Shown here in pieces: positions 1 through 12,951 of a DNA stretch of 64,000 nt. Every line of letters begins with the position of its first letter. Within the stretch, counting starts at the first letter, position 1. A program made the translations under genes and the position numbers. The stretch lies in NCBI GenBank assembly GCA_004794655.1, contig SMMW01000650.1, positions 2,262,619 to 2,326,618 on the forward strand. Reading direction: 5' to 3'. The DNA is from Marisa cornuarietis. Taxonomy: Eukaryota; Mollusca; Gastropoda; Architaenioglossa; Ampullariidae. The notes under the pieces were generated by a model. It made no database searches and had not been told where the DNA came from. It saw only the letters and a program-made list of their open reading frames with translations.

Positions 1-1426
1 GGAATAAAAGAAAAGCAGAACGGCTAAATTTGTAGCTGCCATTCTCATTGCCGCCCAGTCTCGTCCGCGATGTAAAAGCGCTAAATATGTCGACAGTATT
101 TTCCAGTGTCAACTGACCGTGGACGGTCGTTCTGATAGCAATCTCGCGCTGAAAACATCTGCCGCCTGTCCACCGCTGGTCACATGAAAGACCGAGCTAC
201 AGACCATAAATCTTGTGGATCGACTGGTAGTTGCGTGTCTGAGAGTTGTGTCCTTTGTATAGCGCAGTCTAAGATCAGCGGATGGATAAAAAAGTGAAAA
301 GCTACTGATCTTAGATCGTACTACCATCCGACCCCCCCCCTTAAAAAAGCAACAAAAACAAACAAAAGCAGCCAAACAAACTAAACAAAAATAAAAATCC
401 CTCACAAAACAAGAAGAGGGTAAGCGGAGACAAAATGTCACATAAATGTTTTGTTCAAAACTAATACACAACAACAAAAACAATAATAGTTTATTCAAGA
501 AAAATTCAGTGCATATCCATTAAAAAGTCTTGGTAATCAAGCACAAGCTTTCACGGTCCTCGATCAACGGTATTAACATGTCTAGCCAATTATAATAAGA
601 ACAGCAGAAGTGTATTAAACAGGACAGAGAAAAATATTATAATAAAAGTATTATATTACACTAGTGAGCATCACTGCAGTTAGCGTGTTTACGCAACACG
701 TTGGTCACAATCTTTCCTCGTAGTCCAGCAATCTTCTAGCGAATAATGGGTCGGATACTACGAAAATCAATTATAACTTTCTGTACTATCTGCAATTTAT
801 GATCTCTTAGATTTTCAAGGGTGGGAAACTGTTTTTCCTGCCAAGGGTTGTTAGACTATTTATAACATTATTTGAAGGCGATACGAAAACATTAACTTAA
901 AAATTAACCAGAATTAGCCGTAGTTTTGCCACAGTGTGTTAATATTTTGTGCAGCGTGCATACTCCCAGCTTGCCTGACACTCACTGTCCTCCGAGTCAC
1001 CGCAGTGCAGCGCGGGCAGCCGACGAGAAGCAAACGTGTCTGTCCCGTCACGTGGTCGTATGCATCCTGACTCTCCCGTAATGGACGTTCCTTGCTTCAG
1101 TGTTGCTTGTCCCTCAAAAGTTAAGCTATTATTTTTATTTACTTAATATACATTTATTTTGCTATGAAAGAAGCTCCTACATTTATTGAATTTCGAGTCC
1201 TGCTCGTGGTTGACTTGGAAGGGTCAAACCAAAATGATTTCGTGAGCCAGACATTTCCCTACCCTTGCATCTTGAATGTTAGAATGTTGAATAGAATGGT
1301 TGAAGAATATCAAAGTCACAGAAACTATCTGTAATTTTTTTAAATCATTATTATCTATGACTTCTATCTTTACTCTTTATAGAAGTGCATGGGTGATATG
1401 CATGTTCTGCTCTCTTCCCCTCTCCG

Positions 1427-1430
<4 letters not shown>
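1..1430. other. Intergenic, no gene recognised
   Basis: Mixed-composition DNA with short homopolymer runs. The longest open frame (minus strand, about 109-498) is low-complexity Leu/Phe/Cys translation of A/T-rich DNA, with no domain or splice context. I see nothing else supportable here. Confidence 0.6.

Positions 1431-1519
<89 letters not shown>
1431..1519. repeat. (TG)n microsatellite, about 44 units
   Basis: Uninterrupted TG dinucleotides, followed at once by a short GCGCGC stretch (about 1521-1528). The alternating purine-pyrimidine run is the type that can adopt Z-DNA. The apparent poly-Cys/Val and poly-His/Thr reading frames across it are translations of the repeat. Confidence 0.97.
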
Positions 1520-1520
<1 letters not shown>

Positions 1521-4500
1521 GCGCGCGCACTCGCGTGCTTCTGTGGATAATGGGCGGCTTAAATGGCAGTCTGTGAACCGCACTCATTTTGTTTTCATAG
1601 GTGATCTATAATTAACTAGCCCATTAATTAATTATAATTAGCCCAAACCTATAACTGACGCATCAAAAATGGCTGCTCGCATAGGGCGTTCTGCCGACTA
1701 GGACTGGTTGAATCCTAGTTTTGTTGTCCCACAAATTAATAAAAAGTGCCAGCTTTCCTGGCTGTCTGGTTCACTGTTTTAAAATGAATACTTTCTTCGT
1801 TTCTCACGAGACGTTTTTGTCTCTTTTGACACGAGAGCACATCCAATCAGCTGCAAAAATCAACGACCAGACGATAGGTTCCCAGAGCACTTTGTCGGAT
1901 CTCTCCTCCTTCCCTTCACGATCATGATCAAACGGGATGTACAGCGCCAATTCTTTCTCGGTAAGAAGCGGAACTGGGTTCGATGTTCATCGCCGCTGTT
2001 CTTCAACCAGGTTTAGATAGGTGAATGATCATGACATTAAAGCGTAGCAAACTCCGTAACAGTCCCATTTTATTTAGCGGTAAAATACGATAACTTGGCA
2101 TATCTGGCGCAGACAGCCGAGCATTAGCAAATAAGCTGAAATGAAAAAAGAACATGCCCCGATAAAAGGATTTTATACACGACGATATCATGTTCTGGAG
2201 AAGGTAGAGATAAGGCGTCAAACCATCTCCTTTCTGACGTTGACCATCACTTTCTTTCACAGTATTTAGCTCCAAAATTCGATCACGAACTTGTGTTACT
2301 GGACTGCTTGCAGACGATTTTTTTCAATGAAGTCATAGAACGAGGCTTTGGACGACAAAGCTTCGGTTTATTCACATTCATTGTTTTTTAAGCTCGCCGA
2401 GACTAACAGCAACGTGAGGCTGAATGGACAACCTTGAGCATCCATCGTCCTTTCACCCCACAAGCCCAAGAGCATGTTTTTTTCTAGCTTAGTCATAATT
2501 TATTAAAATATACAATGTCCCCAAATCTGAGTCCATAATTCTTGTTTAGTTCAAGAAATACAATCATTTCAAACTCGCAATTCTATCTGCGCGCTTTACA
2601 AGAATATGCTGAGGCCACCACTCGTAATGTCAGGAACAGATTGACTAGAGAGTTTTTTTCCACTCACCTGTCACTGAAACTCCAGTTGCCAGCAAAAGTA
2701 TGTGACAGACCTGTAATTAATATCGACCCCCCCACCCGCTTTGTACTACTCCGTCTGCTCACTCTTCTTGTCCCCTCCCCCCCACCACAGTTCCCGTCAG
2801 TTCGACGGAGAGAACAAAAAAAACTTGCTAAAGATCTTTCGGTGAAGAAACAGTCGCAAGTGTTTTCATGTGTTCGTTTGTACGCGTTTGAGTTGCGTCC
2901 CTGTTTGTTACCACGTGAAAAAAAAATACCAACAGTGTTGCCATCGTCCTCACCAAACCCTTATCCCTGACTGGTCCTAGACCAGACGATATTACTACCA
3001 ACCCTCGCTAGCTTTTTTCGCCTAGATTTTTCATCATTATTTAGGACTCACGAATTAAAGGCCACGTCAATCTTGGAAGTTGTCTACTTATTTCTTTTTC
3101 TGTTTTCCCCCCTTCCTCTTCTTCTACCTACCACTATACACACTGGGATATATCCTCTTTTCTTGTACTGTTCAGTCATTTTCTGCTTTTTTGCTTAAGG
3201 TGACGGTCATGGTCAGCCATGTATACCAGGGACGTACATATCTGGACTGCTTGCAGACGTTTTCCGCATTAAAATCTAGAACGAGACCAAAGCCCAAATT
3301 CACTTGTTTTAAATTTTGTCGTGATGATGACTGAAACTGTAAAAAAGGTCGTTTTTTGTTTCTGCATTGAAATTACAGACCCCTGTACCGTTGTCTATGA
3401 ATTTAAAAGAACCCACTAATGCTTCAAAAGGCCTTGCCTATGACCTCAGTAATGAGCATTTCAATGGAGAAGGCGAAGAACGATTTGTGTCCCATCATTA
3501 GTGGGCAAGTAGGTCGTCCCCAAACCTCCATGTCATTCTTTGTCATGGCCTCTTACAACAAGGAGGAAAAGTTATCCATCATCGTCATAGTCGTTGTCGT
3601 CGTCCTTGCTGGTGTCGTCAGACGCGCTCTTACTTGCGCGGTTGTTGTTTCCCGCTCTAAACGCCGGTGGTCTCCAATGGCCGTACAAATCGTACGAAGT
3701 GAAGCAAACTGTGCTTAATAAGCGAGATCATGTGACCGAATTCAGCTGAGATCAGTTTGCTCAGTGCACGTGCTGCGACAGAAAAGCACCTCCCTTGTCG
3801 TCGCCTCACTGGAACCTGCTCAGATTAGAACGGAAAACATTGAAATCACACAATTAACTCTTCAACTGCTGAGAGGCCGCTTCCTCGACCGGCCCTGAGC
3901 GCTCCTGGCGTTTCTTTACCACTGCCCACTGTGCTTTTCTGGACCCCTTTTGCCTGCACGTGCTTCGCACGAGCAGTTTTCACAGCGCCAGCGTCAGCGC
4001 CGTCTGGCTGCAGTCAGAAAAATATGAATTAAGCAACAAGAGACTATAACTGCCGCCTGAAAACACGGTCGTTGGTCGCACCCCACCCCACCCCACCCCA
4101 CCCTGAAAACTAAACACAGACACCACATTGAGAGACAAATACGAGATGGTAAAAGCTGGATGTGAAGTGCGAATTTAATGAACAGGTTCCACCATCCCCT
4201 TCCATTGCTGACGTTGAGAAAGAAAAATGGTACAGGGTGGGGAACGAGGGGTGTGGGGGAGACAAATCTGTTGTTGTAGTCTGTCTCGATGGGCCTGACA
4301 CGCGTTAATGAGTTCGCAAAAGTGGCGCCATGAATTGTTAATGCAGTGTTCTAACCTTCTGCAATCATTCAACTGAAAAAAAAAGAAAACACAGAGGTTA
4401 GGAATGTTTTGAGTCTCATTTGTATATACAGGACGTCCAATCTCCTACTTCCATCTTTCTTGCCGTTTTGTTTCATAATTTTCCTTCATACCGGTTCTCT

Positions 4501-5416
4501 TTTTCATTTCACCTTTGGCTTTTCTCACCAGCTCGGCAATGTCTCTCGTCGTCGTTAAGTGGTCGTCGACAATGGGTCCAGTTTCACAACAATTCGAGTG
4601 GTTTAAAAGACACTCTAACTTTCCGTGAATGATCTGGGAAAATCCCCATAACCTAAAAGTTTGTTTGTCGTACATAAATATATCCGGCTCTTCTCGGTAA
4701 GCAATATTTAATTTTCATTGGTTTGGTCCGCGTAAAACATAGATAAAATTATGTTAAATATTTATTGAAAGATAACCAATAAATATCCTGAGAAATAAGC
4801 ATGTTATGGGGGTTTAATTGGTTATTTTAGTTAAATACTATCTTTGATTCCAGAAGAGGTCCAGTTTGTTGTTGGATCTGTGAGAGAAGCATTCTTAATG
4901 CAACGACACCATAAAGTGTTTTTATCTCATGATACATGACAGTGTTGAGTAACTTTTAAATTGGCAATTGTATAGTTTTTCTAGCAGAGAAAGATGCGTG
5001 ACACTTACAGAGATATGGATACATTAATGTTACAGAGATACGTACAGGTAAAAATATATGATGGTTACCGAGATACATGAGAGTAAAATAAATAAATAAA
5101 TGTAAGTTAATCAAGGGATGGCGCCGAAGACAAGGGTAGAAATATGGCATCAGGAAGAAGACGTTTAGACTTGTTTTCGGTGATTTCCGAAAGTAAGCTG
5201 CTCTGCCTGTAGGAAAAGCACCTCTTTCAACTATATCAAGAGAAGACTTCATACTTCCTATTTACAGGATACGGCCCTGACTTTCAAGACTTACCAGAGG
5301 TCTGAATTTTAAACAGCAGACATGTCCAAGGCTGAGGTTACTTAGGACTGTGTCTGGAAGGATAAAGGTTTTTTTTTAAGTCAAAACAACTACAAAAAAG
5401 CTAAATAGAACAGAAT

Positions 5417-5419
<3 letters not shown>
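1520..5419. other. Intergenic, no gene recognised
   Basis: No coding sequence with recognisable protein similarity. Two short segments resemble each other: an identical 18-mer (CTGGACTGCTTGCAGACG) at 2299-2316 and 3242-3259, each followed by a T-rich run and a similar AGAACGAG stretch, which suggests a worn duplicate or dispersed repeat. A (CCCCA)n run lies at 4081-4104. Confidence 0.55.
4081..4104. repeat. (CCCCA)n pentanucleotide repeat
   Basis: Four and a half tandem CCCCA units, a C-rich/G-rich strand-asymmetric tract. The minus strand carries regularly spaced GGGG runs and could in principle fold as a G-quadruplex. Confidence 0.9.

Positions 5420-5500
<81 letters not shown>
5420..5500. 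repeat. (CA)n microsatellite, about 40 units
   Basis: Perfect CA repeat, followed by a pyrimidine-rich stretch of T and CT runs. No coding context. Confidence 0.97.
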
Positions 5501-5502
<2 letters not shown>

Positions 5503-6699
5503 TTTCTCTCTCTTTCTGTGTTTTTCTTTGGGAAAGAAAGGGGGATGTTCTTGTTTTATTCAATTTTATGTTATTATCTTTTTTTTTCTTTGTGAAACTC
5601 GAGTAGCTCACACTTCCCGGACTCTGTGTGTTTTAACAAAACGCGAGAGACAAGGAACTTCCGCCCTTCCCTCTCTTGCTCCTGCTTTCAGCACCGACTC
5701 CGAAGACAATCAAAACTTCCTTCTCGGCGATCGCGCTTCAAGCCGCAGCAAAGTCAGCCAGTGATTGGCCTAAGAAAAACATTGCAGGAAAAACGCCGGA
5801 GATGAATTTTTCCTGTTCCTTCTTTCGCTCTCCCTCCCTAAAAATTGTGAGTTCATTCTCGGCTGCTAAAGTACCCCCCTCCGTTGGGCAAAATCTGTAA
5901 ACTCACTGGCTGTTATCGTCTGGAGCAGACACTGCGGCAAAATTTGAGGCTGTGATCGTGCGGTCGGTGTGGGAGGATGTCATAATAATTGATCAAGACG
6001 CAGGGATGGGAGGCTAGGAATCATGAGACTGAAAAGGGATGACATTGGGCTGGAAAGGAAGGATGTTCCCCGGATGTGGTCCAGGACAAGATCTGGGCCC
6101 ATGTGCTCGGTATAGGGTTAGGTAACAGGAACTCTGTCTTTAGATCGTCTTGAAATTGTCTTCTAAGTACCAGTCATTTACACTTTCAAATTACAACCCC
6201 TCCCGCCGCTCCAAAAAAAAAATCATCATTGCATCAATATATGGTTAGAAAGCCAGGCATACATGAGAATTATCTAACACTTTGATATCTTCAATTTCTT
6301 CCTTCCTATCATGTTCTTATTAGAAATAAATCACTTTTTGAAAACAAAACTAGCTTATAGAACAACCCTAACCGATCCTGGAGATTTGACCGTGCTGTAT
6401 GCAGAACCAGACAATCTAACATGATGTACATCACGGGATTTAGTCTGGCATGTTGTACATCTGATGTAAACAAAATCCTGTCTGTCCCAATCTGCCATGC
6501 TTTTGATAAAACGATGTAAAAAATCTTCTGTCATAATCTTGGATGCTGTACATAGGATGATTTAAATACAGCCGGTCTCCCCTAACCAGTCATGCTTTAA
6601 AAACGCTTGATGTCTCTCCTAATAGCAGCCATTCTTCAGTTTAAAGCGGAGGTTTCTGACCTCTGCATCCGAGAGTCAACCAACAAGAACAAACCGCGG

Positions 6700-7160
6700 A
6701 AGATGTGATTGGGTTGTGGTGGTGGGGGTACCGGGGGCTGGAGACATAACTGCCGGCCAGTTTCCTTTCTTGCTATCCTGCCAGCACGAGCAAAATACCC
6801 GCACCATCCTTTTCCCTCCAAGAACGTGCAAAGCTCCCTGGCGGCTTGTTCGTCCTTCAGCGGCGACCCCTTGCGTCGCGGCCAGAGTCGCTTGCGTCGT
6901 GCACAAATCGCATTTCCCGTCATGGCGAGTGACAATGGAGGCAATTTCCCGTCAGCCAAGTTGCGCGCGCCGGTCACATACTTTGCCGCCGCCGCTGCGC
7001 TTTTGGCACGGCACGTGCAACCGCGTGGCTCTGTGATGCCGGCGCGCGACAACAGGAAAACCGGACCGGTACTTCTTGGGGCTGTGTTCTGGTGGCTAAA
7101 GGCAGCTTGCCCGCGTGTGTTTAAGCGCCAAGTCGATAGTCTTCAACGACCGCTCCATTC
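6700..7160. promoter_or_regulatory. CpG-rich patch, possible regulatory DNA
   Basis: The patch is visibly rich in G+C and CpG (many GCG, CGC and CGG words) compared with the flanks. Overlapping open frames occur on both strands, as expected for GC-rich DNA with few stops. None encodes a domain I recognise, and no convincing splice structure ties them to a gene. It could be a promoter or enhancer of an untranslated first exon. That is inference from composition only. Confidence 0.2.
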
Positions 7161-7769
7161 ATTGCTTCGACCTACGAGATGAGCATGTTTAAAGGTGTGG
7201 CGTACGACAAGATTGTGTTTAAAGGTCCAGTGAAAAATAAAATTTTGCCCGCTTATTTTTCTATCTCGTGCTCCTTGCCCTCAGAATATATTTTTACTCG
7301 GTTTTTAAGAACGTTTGTTCGGTTAAAAATTTCGGGTTTTTTTTCAAGTAACCATAAATAAAGCTACTTGGTTAGAAGGAATAAGAAGACCATCATATCT
7401 GAATATTTAGAAAAAGAAAAAAATATGATAAGCTTACTAATAATGTAGATTCCTCACCATTTATACATAATATATATATATATGCACACAAAGTGGGCCA
7501 AAAAGTAGCTATGTAGTATTAATCAGGTCATGTTTAGGTTCTTGTGTGCTTGAAATGTCCACCAACAACATTGCAGAATTCCTAAAACATGTCTCTGATG
7601 CTGTGACACGCCGATTCCCGTGAGCATCAAGTGGCTTCCCAGCTTGAAACAGACTTCATCTGACTTTGTACCTACCTTTGCTTCACCTTCTACACATACA
7701 TCGGTGGTTTCCAACCTTTTCTGTTCCTCACATCGCTACGTGTGTTATTCAGATGAGGGTAGAGACTTG

Positions 7770-7842
<73 letters not shown>
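7770..7842. repeat. (CAT)n trinucleotide microsatellite
   Basis: About 24 tandem CAT/ATC units. The poly-His and poly-Ile frames seen across it are artefacts of the repeat. Confidence 0.97.
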
Positions 7843-7843
<1 letters not shown>

Positions 7844-9539
7844 CGCCACTCATTCTAATGAAAAACTAATTTTCTGCTAACTTGTCAGTAAATTTCGTGT
7901 TAAGCCTTTAATACAGAAAAACCACTATAGCAGTGGGTGAATCCAATTCTGTGCGACGGAGAACGCTTCAGAATTCATATTTTGAAAGAGTTATATTATT
8001 TGATACCTTTTCAGCTCACAGTGGACATCTTTACGTAATGTGAATTGGTATTTGAATAATAAAAATTGAAGTCTTTTACGATTTATGTCATGAAGAAGAA
8101 GCGGTTATTTCTGAGTTAGCTGCACTCTCTAGGTGAAAGGAGGTGGGGATGGGGAATAGAGAAAGTGAGGGTAGGGATGAGTTAACCCACAAGAGAAAAG
8201 AAGACAGAGTACAGAATAAAACTTTACAGTAAATGAAGTGCCATGACTTTACTTAAGTTCTTTTGCAATCTCTAGTTCTAAAAAAAGTGGGCGGGGTGTC
8301 CGTGACAGTGTTTAAATAGCGCACATTTTAAACTTTTTTCTTTTGTATAATTTATTTCTCTTCTGGTACTTATCACGTGTTGTTTCATTGTACCAAATGG
8401 ATTTTTCTTTTGTTAAAACAGGGCTCCAAGCAAAAGAAAAAAAAAGCCTCCAGTATTTAGAAATTCAAAAAAATTTGGTTTGATATTTTGTCTTTATTTG
8501 TATACGCATGCAAACTAAACACTGTTCTTTATGTGGGAACTTTGTTTCATGTATTTTGCGTTTTTATGAGAAAGTTTTTGAATGGAACAGATCGCATACC
8601 CATCTGCCTGTATATGAATTTAGTGGTTCACTCGTTAACAAAAGATTAGTAGGTATGTTCTTCAGGTGACCCTTGAACCTTGTGGGCGGGTGGCAACAGT
8701 CAAACACAAACGGTGTTTATTGATACAATGACACTTCCTGCTGGACACTGTGTATAGAATTGTGTCTCACCAATTGGGATTCGTTTCCATTACAACATTG
8801 TAAAGCTGTTTTTCTCATAGTTTGTTTTCTGGTTGCCATAATTTATCACCTATTTTTTCTATTAACTAGCTAAGGTGGTTAGTAACTTTTATCCTCTTAT
8901 CCTTCCGGGAGAAAGTTAATCGAAAGTCATCTCCGTCAAGGTAATAAATTGGATATCGTTTGCTTTTTATCACTTGTTTGGCGACCAGAAACATGACATA
9001 GTGTCCAGAAACGATTTTGTGCAGCGCCATACGCTAGTAGTTTTGTGACGTGACATACTGTCTTCCGCTTGATTCGTGTGTTCTTCTCGCATGCTTTGTG
9101 CTTACCTGGAAAATATCTATACCATCAGCTGTTTTTCTCACCTCCTTTCTTATTTCATAGTTACCGGTGTGGGTGTGGGTAGAAAGCAAAGCGAAATCCC
9201 TTAGTCCGAATTGCGCAATGACGGTTTTTCCTTATTTCATCGGTGTATTTATTGTCAGCGGTGTGATGCACTAGGGGAACATGCGTACATCAAAGGAAGA
9301 AAAAAGGTTTGTGCTCACGCTTGTCTGAGTAAACGTACATCTTTTGTGGTGTAGACCAGCAGTTTGTTTTTCCAAGCGGGAAAGCAGGCTCATAAGTAGT
9401 AGATTTACTATCAAATTAAAAAAAAACCCAGCTAATTGAACTTTTAAATTTCGTTGGCTTCGAACAAAACCTAGTCGATATTTTAGAAAGAATTCGATCA
9501 AGTTTGTCTGGTTAAAAAAAAATTTGAAAGACAAACGCT

Positions 9540-10040
9540 GTGCGCAATGGGCGGAGAGCCGACATGGTCTCTAGCTCCGCCCATTCTTCCCGCCCATGTG
9601 CCACTGTCGTCTACTTGCCGAGATTCACGTCATGTCGCTGGGGCCTCTCACGAGATCTGCTTTTCAAACATTCATGAGCGCGGACTGGCGGCTCAATGTG
9701 GCTAATCTTCATCCGGACGTCCTCTCAATTTCCGTTTCGCTCATGTAAGCCGCGTTCTCATTGGCTGAGAGGTATTGAGCGTGCGCGTGAGCAGGTGTTA
9801 AGTGTGACAGGCACGTGCGAGTCTGCCCCTCGCCACCCACTCTCCTTTCCTGTCCCTGCCCTACCCTTTTCCCAGGCTACGTCATTGGCGACAAATCATG
9901 GACAGTGACTATTTCACTCGTACGCCTTGTTCCGGCCACTGATTACGCTCAGCGGCAGTGCGTCTGCGTACCCGGTTCGTGTCGTCTGCTGCACTGCATT
10001 CGCAGCTGCTCTCCGGGCGACCACGAAGCGTGACAGCCAG
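9540..10040. promoter_or_regulatory. CpG-rich patch with GC boxes
   Basis: Rich in G+C and CpG, with GC-box-like words (GGGCGG and CCGCCC) near 9549-9595 and an ATTGGC/CCAAT-like word at about 9759 (CATTGGCTG). This looks like promoter-type DNA, but no transcription unit can be attached to it: the open frames (for example 9696-9908) show no known domain. Confidence 0.25.
9546..9585. promoter_or_regulatory. Inverted GC-box pair (11-bp perfect arms)
   Basis: AATGGGCGGAG at 9546-9556 is followed 18 bp later by its exact reverse complement CTCCGCCCATT at 9575-9585. A further CCGCCCA follows at 9590-9596. Each arm contains the Sp1/KLF-type GGGCGG core. It could be a composite binding site or a small cruciform. 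Function is inferred. Confidence 0.35.
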
Positions 10041-10799
10041 TCTACTGCTAGAGCAGCGACGGAAAAAAAAGGTGGGGGACAAAACGAGGAAAAGGCCTTC
10101 CAGTGAACATTTCCACCAGTGTTTAAAAGTCGACAAGTCCCCCCAGACAGTAAGTAACTTCATAACTGGCGTTAATACGAGTTTGAAATGAGACGGCTGC
10201 CTGCGACATTAAGTAGTTTCGTGTAATCAGGTAAACATCCGTTTTTGTTAGCATCTAAGTACGGAAAATGCACTGCAAAACTAAAGATTTGGATATACCT
10301 TTAAGTAAACATTTTATTTTTAATACTAAGAAAATATGGGGACGAAATGTTGAGAGACATTTTGCGAACAGATCAATGAAGCGTAACAAAAAGAAAATCT
10401 AAATAATAACTGAACGAAATAATGTAATGAAATGTAAAGGTACATGGTGATAATAATGCTGATAAAGGAACGTGAGCAGATTGAAACACGTGAGCAATGA
10501 GCGGTTGTTGGTCAGCCCATTACACTGTCTGGCAGGAGGAGACTTAGGGGGAGGTGGCGAAATGAGTGAACTTGCAAGAGGAAAAAAGAGAGAGTTCAGA
10601 GAAAAGCAGGATGGGGATTTGAAAAGTAGAACAGACATTCTGAAACCTATTATTTCTGGTGACCAGGTGATCATTTTTATTTGAAAATTTATCACCAGAG
10701 TTGTATTTTCCAATATTATTTTATGCAGTTTACTCGTATTTTGATGTTTGCAAGACCGTGTTAGATAGGAGCTGGCCTTGCAACATTTCCTCAGCGTTA

Positions 10800-10990
10800 G
10801 CTTATGTTCTTGTCTTTCTTTCTTTCCTTTCTTTTCTTTTATCTTTCCCTGTTCACTTTCGCTCTCCTTCCCTCACTTTCTTCTTCTTCTTCTTTGTCTC
10901 TCTCTTTCCTTCCTTTCTTCTCTCGTTCCCTGATTATTTTACTCTCCCTTCCTCACTTTCTTCTTCTTTGTCTCTCTCCTTGTCTGTCTC
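10800..10990 (+). repeat. Polypyrimidine (C/T) tract
   Basis: About 190 bases almost wholly of C and T, made of imperfect TTTC, TCTT and CCTT words, ending in a short CA run. The two halves (about 10,860-10,910 and 10,930-10,980) both carry 'tcctcactttcttcttctt', indicating an internal duplication. It is able to form purine-pyrimidine triplex (H-DNA). The open frames across it are compositional. Confidence 0.85.
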
Positions 10991-11358
10991 TTACACACAC
11001 ACACACAGAGTGAGAATGAGAGTGAACCAGTTCCACCACCTCCACTACAATCGAGAGGCCCAACTGTTTTGCGAATTACGACAAAGACTATTAGTTTCAA
11101 CTTTTGTGCCATCAGAGAAAGGAGTGAAATTCACAATGACTCAGCAGTAGAGATTCATTACAGAATATTTTCGAATTAATGACAAGAGAATGTAAAAATT
11201 TAATGTCAATCTTAAATCTACAGAACAGGGTTACTTTATACATTTTTCTTTGTTGCCCCTCCTTTTTTCCCCTTCATTTCTTTCTTTTCATTTGCCAGGT
11301 TCTGGGTTACCCTTACCTCGTTGTTAATTATTTTTCTCTTTCTTTTTCCTCTCTTTTC

Positions 11359-11366
<8 letters not shown>

Positions 11367-11392
<26 letters not shown>

Positions 11393-11419
11393 CGTGCGTG
11401 CGTGCGCGCGCGCGCGCGT
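11367..11419. repeat. Compound (TG)n(CGTG)n(CG)n microsatellite
   Basis: TG units pass into TGCG and then pure CG units. The whole tract is alternating pyrimidine-purine with a CG core, a strong Z-DNA type sequence. Confidence 0.95.
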
Positions 11420-12870
11420 CCAATCATCGTTGTTTGCATTGATGGGCACGATGCACATCAGAGATGGATGAGGAAGTCACGTGATTGAAAAGCCGAAAAA
11501 TTACAATCTTTTGCTCCCGGTGGAACGTTTCTCAAAAAGCTGCTGTAGATCGGGAAACAAAATTATGAAACTGGTGTCCGATGACTTACTTTTTTTATAC
11601 ACAGAAAGTTTTGGCAACAATGATCTTTGCGCCACCCTGTCATGTGGACACCCAGGCACTGGCGAAGCAGTCGCTGTTATCTTCCAGACATTGATTTAAA
11701 TCGCCTTCACTTTGACTGTGGTCAGGACAGCTTGTGCAGACAGAATGCAATTGCAAGAACAGAGTTTATTATTTTTTTTTTTTTAGAGCTGATCATCCTG
11801 TTATCTTTCAGATTTGGTACCCAGGTGATTTTCTAAATGCTCATGCAATGTTCTAGACCTTGTTAGTCATCTAGATTGTTCCATTTATCCATAATCAGTG
11901 AAATCTTCTACGCGCTTTGCTTTTCAGTATCTTGAATGTTTTTAGCATTAAAAACAAGGAATTTACCTTCTGTAAAAACCCATTTGTTCTGGCAACATTA
12001 TGTTTAACAGCGTGTACTATAAACCCACTTATTTTTGGTTTAAAGTTTATTACTCTTTCTATATATATATATATATATAATTTCATCAACAACGTAGTGC
12101 AAACAGCATCAATGGCATTTTTTCACTTCTCTATTCAACAGCTGCATCAACCTTGTGCTAAACACCAGCAAATAAAGAAGCACAATTATTCTCATTTCCC
12201 TGCTCTTAACAAGATGTGGTTCTCTCCGAACCGTTCTAGCCGTTCTGTCATAGCAAAGTAGACGCACAGATAGTATCATAATTAAAAAATCCTGGCTAGT
12301 TACGGAGTCGTCACGTCCAGCCAGTTGTGCCACTCAAGACAAGTTGTTAGCAAGCCCTCCTACCATGTCTATTTTCGCCCGCAGCTAGCAGAAACCCGCT
12401 GGTTTATGGGCCTACATGGGACCCAGGGGTGTGTCAAGGTGGTGAAACTTCTCGTCACATAACTACCACACACCCCACCTCTCCGATATTCCCGCCATTA
12501 TCTTGAATAGTTTTGAATTCATTAGTGCCCTTACCGGCCCGGTTATGATATTTTAATTAAAACCGGCGACTGTGCAAACCTGTTCACAAAAGCTACACAA
12601 AAGTATCCGTTCTGTCATGGAAAGAAAAAAGGAAAGAAATATATGTGTAAGCCGTCTGCCGGAGTGTTGTCGACCATAAGATGACAGCAGATCTAATTCT
12701 ACTCTGATTTGCATTTCATATGCTGATGAACCGCTGTCTGGTCGTTATCACGCGACGGTGTAGCGGCTGTTAGTGTTTTGTACTTCGTTTGTTGTTTGTC
12801 TTGACTTTTCTCATAAAGTTTTGTTGAAGCTTTTCACAGTTTCGTTAAGATTTTTATTTTGGTGTTTTTC

Positions 12871-12871
12871 A

Positions 12872-12934
<63 letters not shown>

Positions 12935-12951
12935 GCACGCACGCACACACA
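12871..12951. repeat. Compound (CA)n(CGCA)n microsatellite
   Basis: A long CA run ends in several GCAC units and then a short CA run. The reading frames across it on both strands (poly-Thr/His or poly-Cys/Val) are artefacts. Confidence 0.95.

Larger units (their letters stand above)
5501..9539. other. Intergenic, no gene recognised
   Basis: Contains a CpG-rich patch (listed separately), a CAT microsatellite (listed separately) and A/T-rich DNA from about 7200 to 9500. Around 6400-6600 there are loosely repeated blocks containing GATGTACAT/TGTACAT-like words, perhaps a very decayed tandem repeat. No exon with recognisable protein similarity was found on either strand. Confidence 0.5.

Noticed and set aside
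109..498. Minus-strand 129-codon frame rich in Leu, Phe and Cys
   Set aside because: Compositional; no signal for a family, no conserved start context, and no splice partners seen.
1300..1611. Open frames of 60-130 codons across CA/TG, CAT and CCA repeats (also at 5.4, 7.7, 11.3, 12.9, 19.4 and 25.0 kb)
   Set aside because: They are translations of microsatellites (poly-Cys/Val, His/Thr, Ile, His) with no domain or splice support.
6709..7182. 157-codon plus-strand frame (and overlapping frames on both strands)
   Set aside because: GC-rich DNA has few stops; four overlapping frames compete and none shows a domain. Kept only as a CpG-rich patch.
7770..7842. CRISPR-like or regulatory array from regularly spaced repeats
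   Set aside because: Simple trinucleotide repeat without spacers; the window is eukaryotic.
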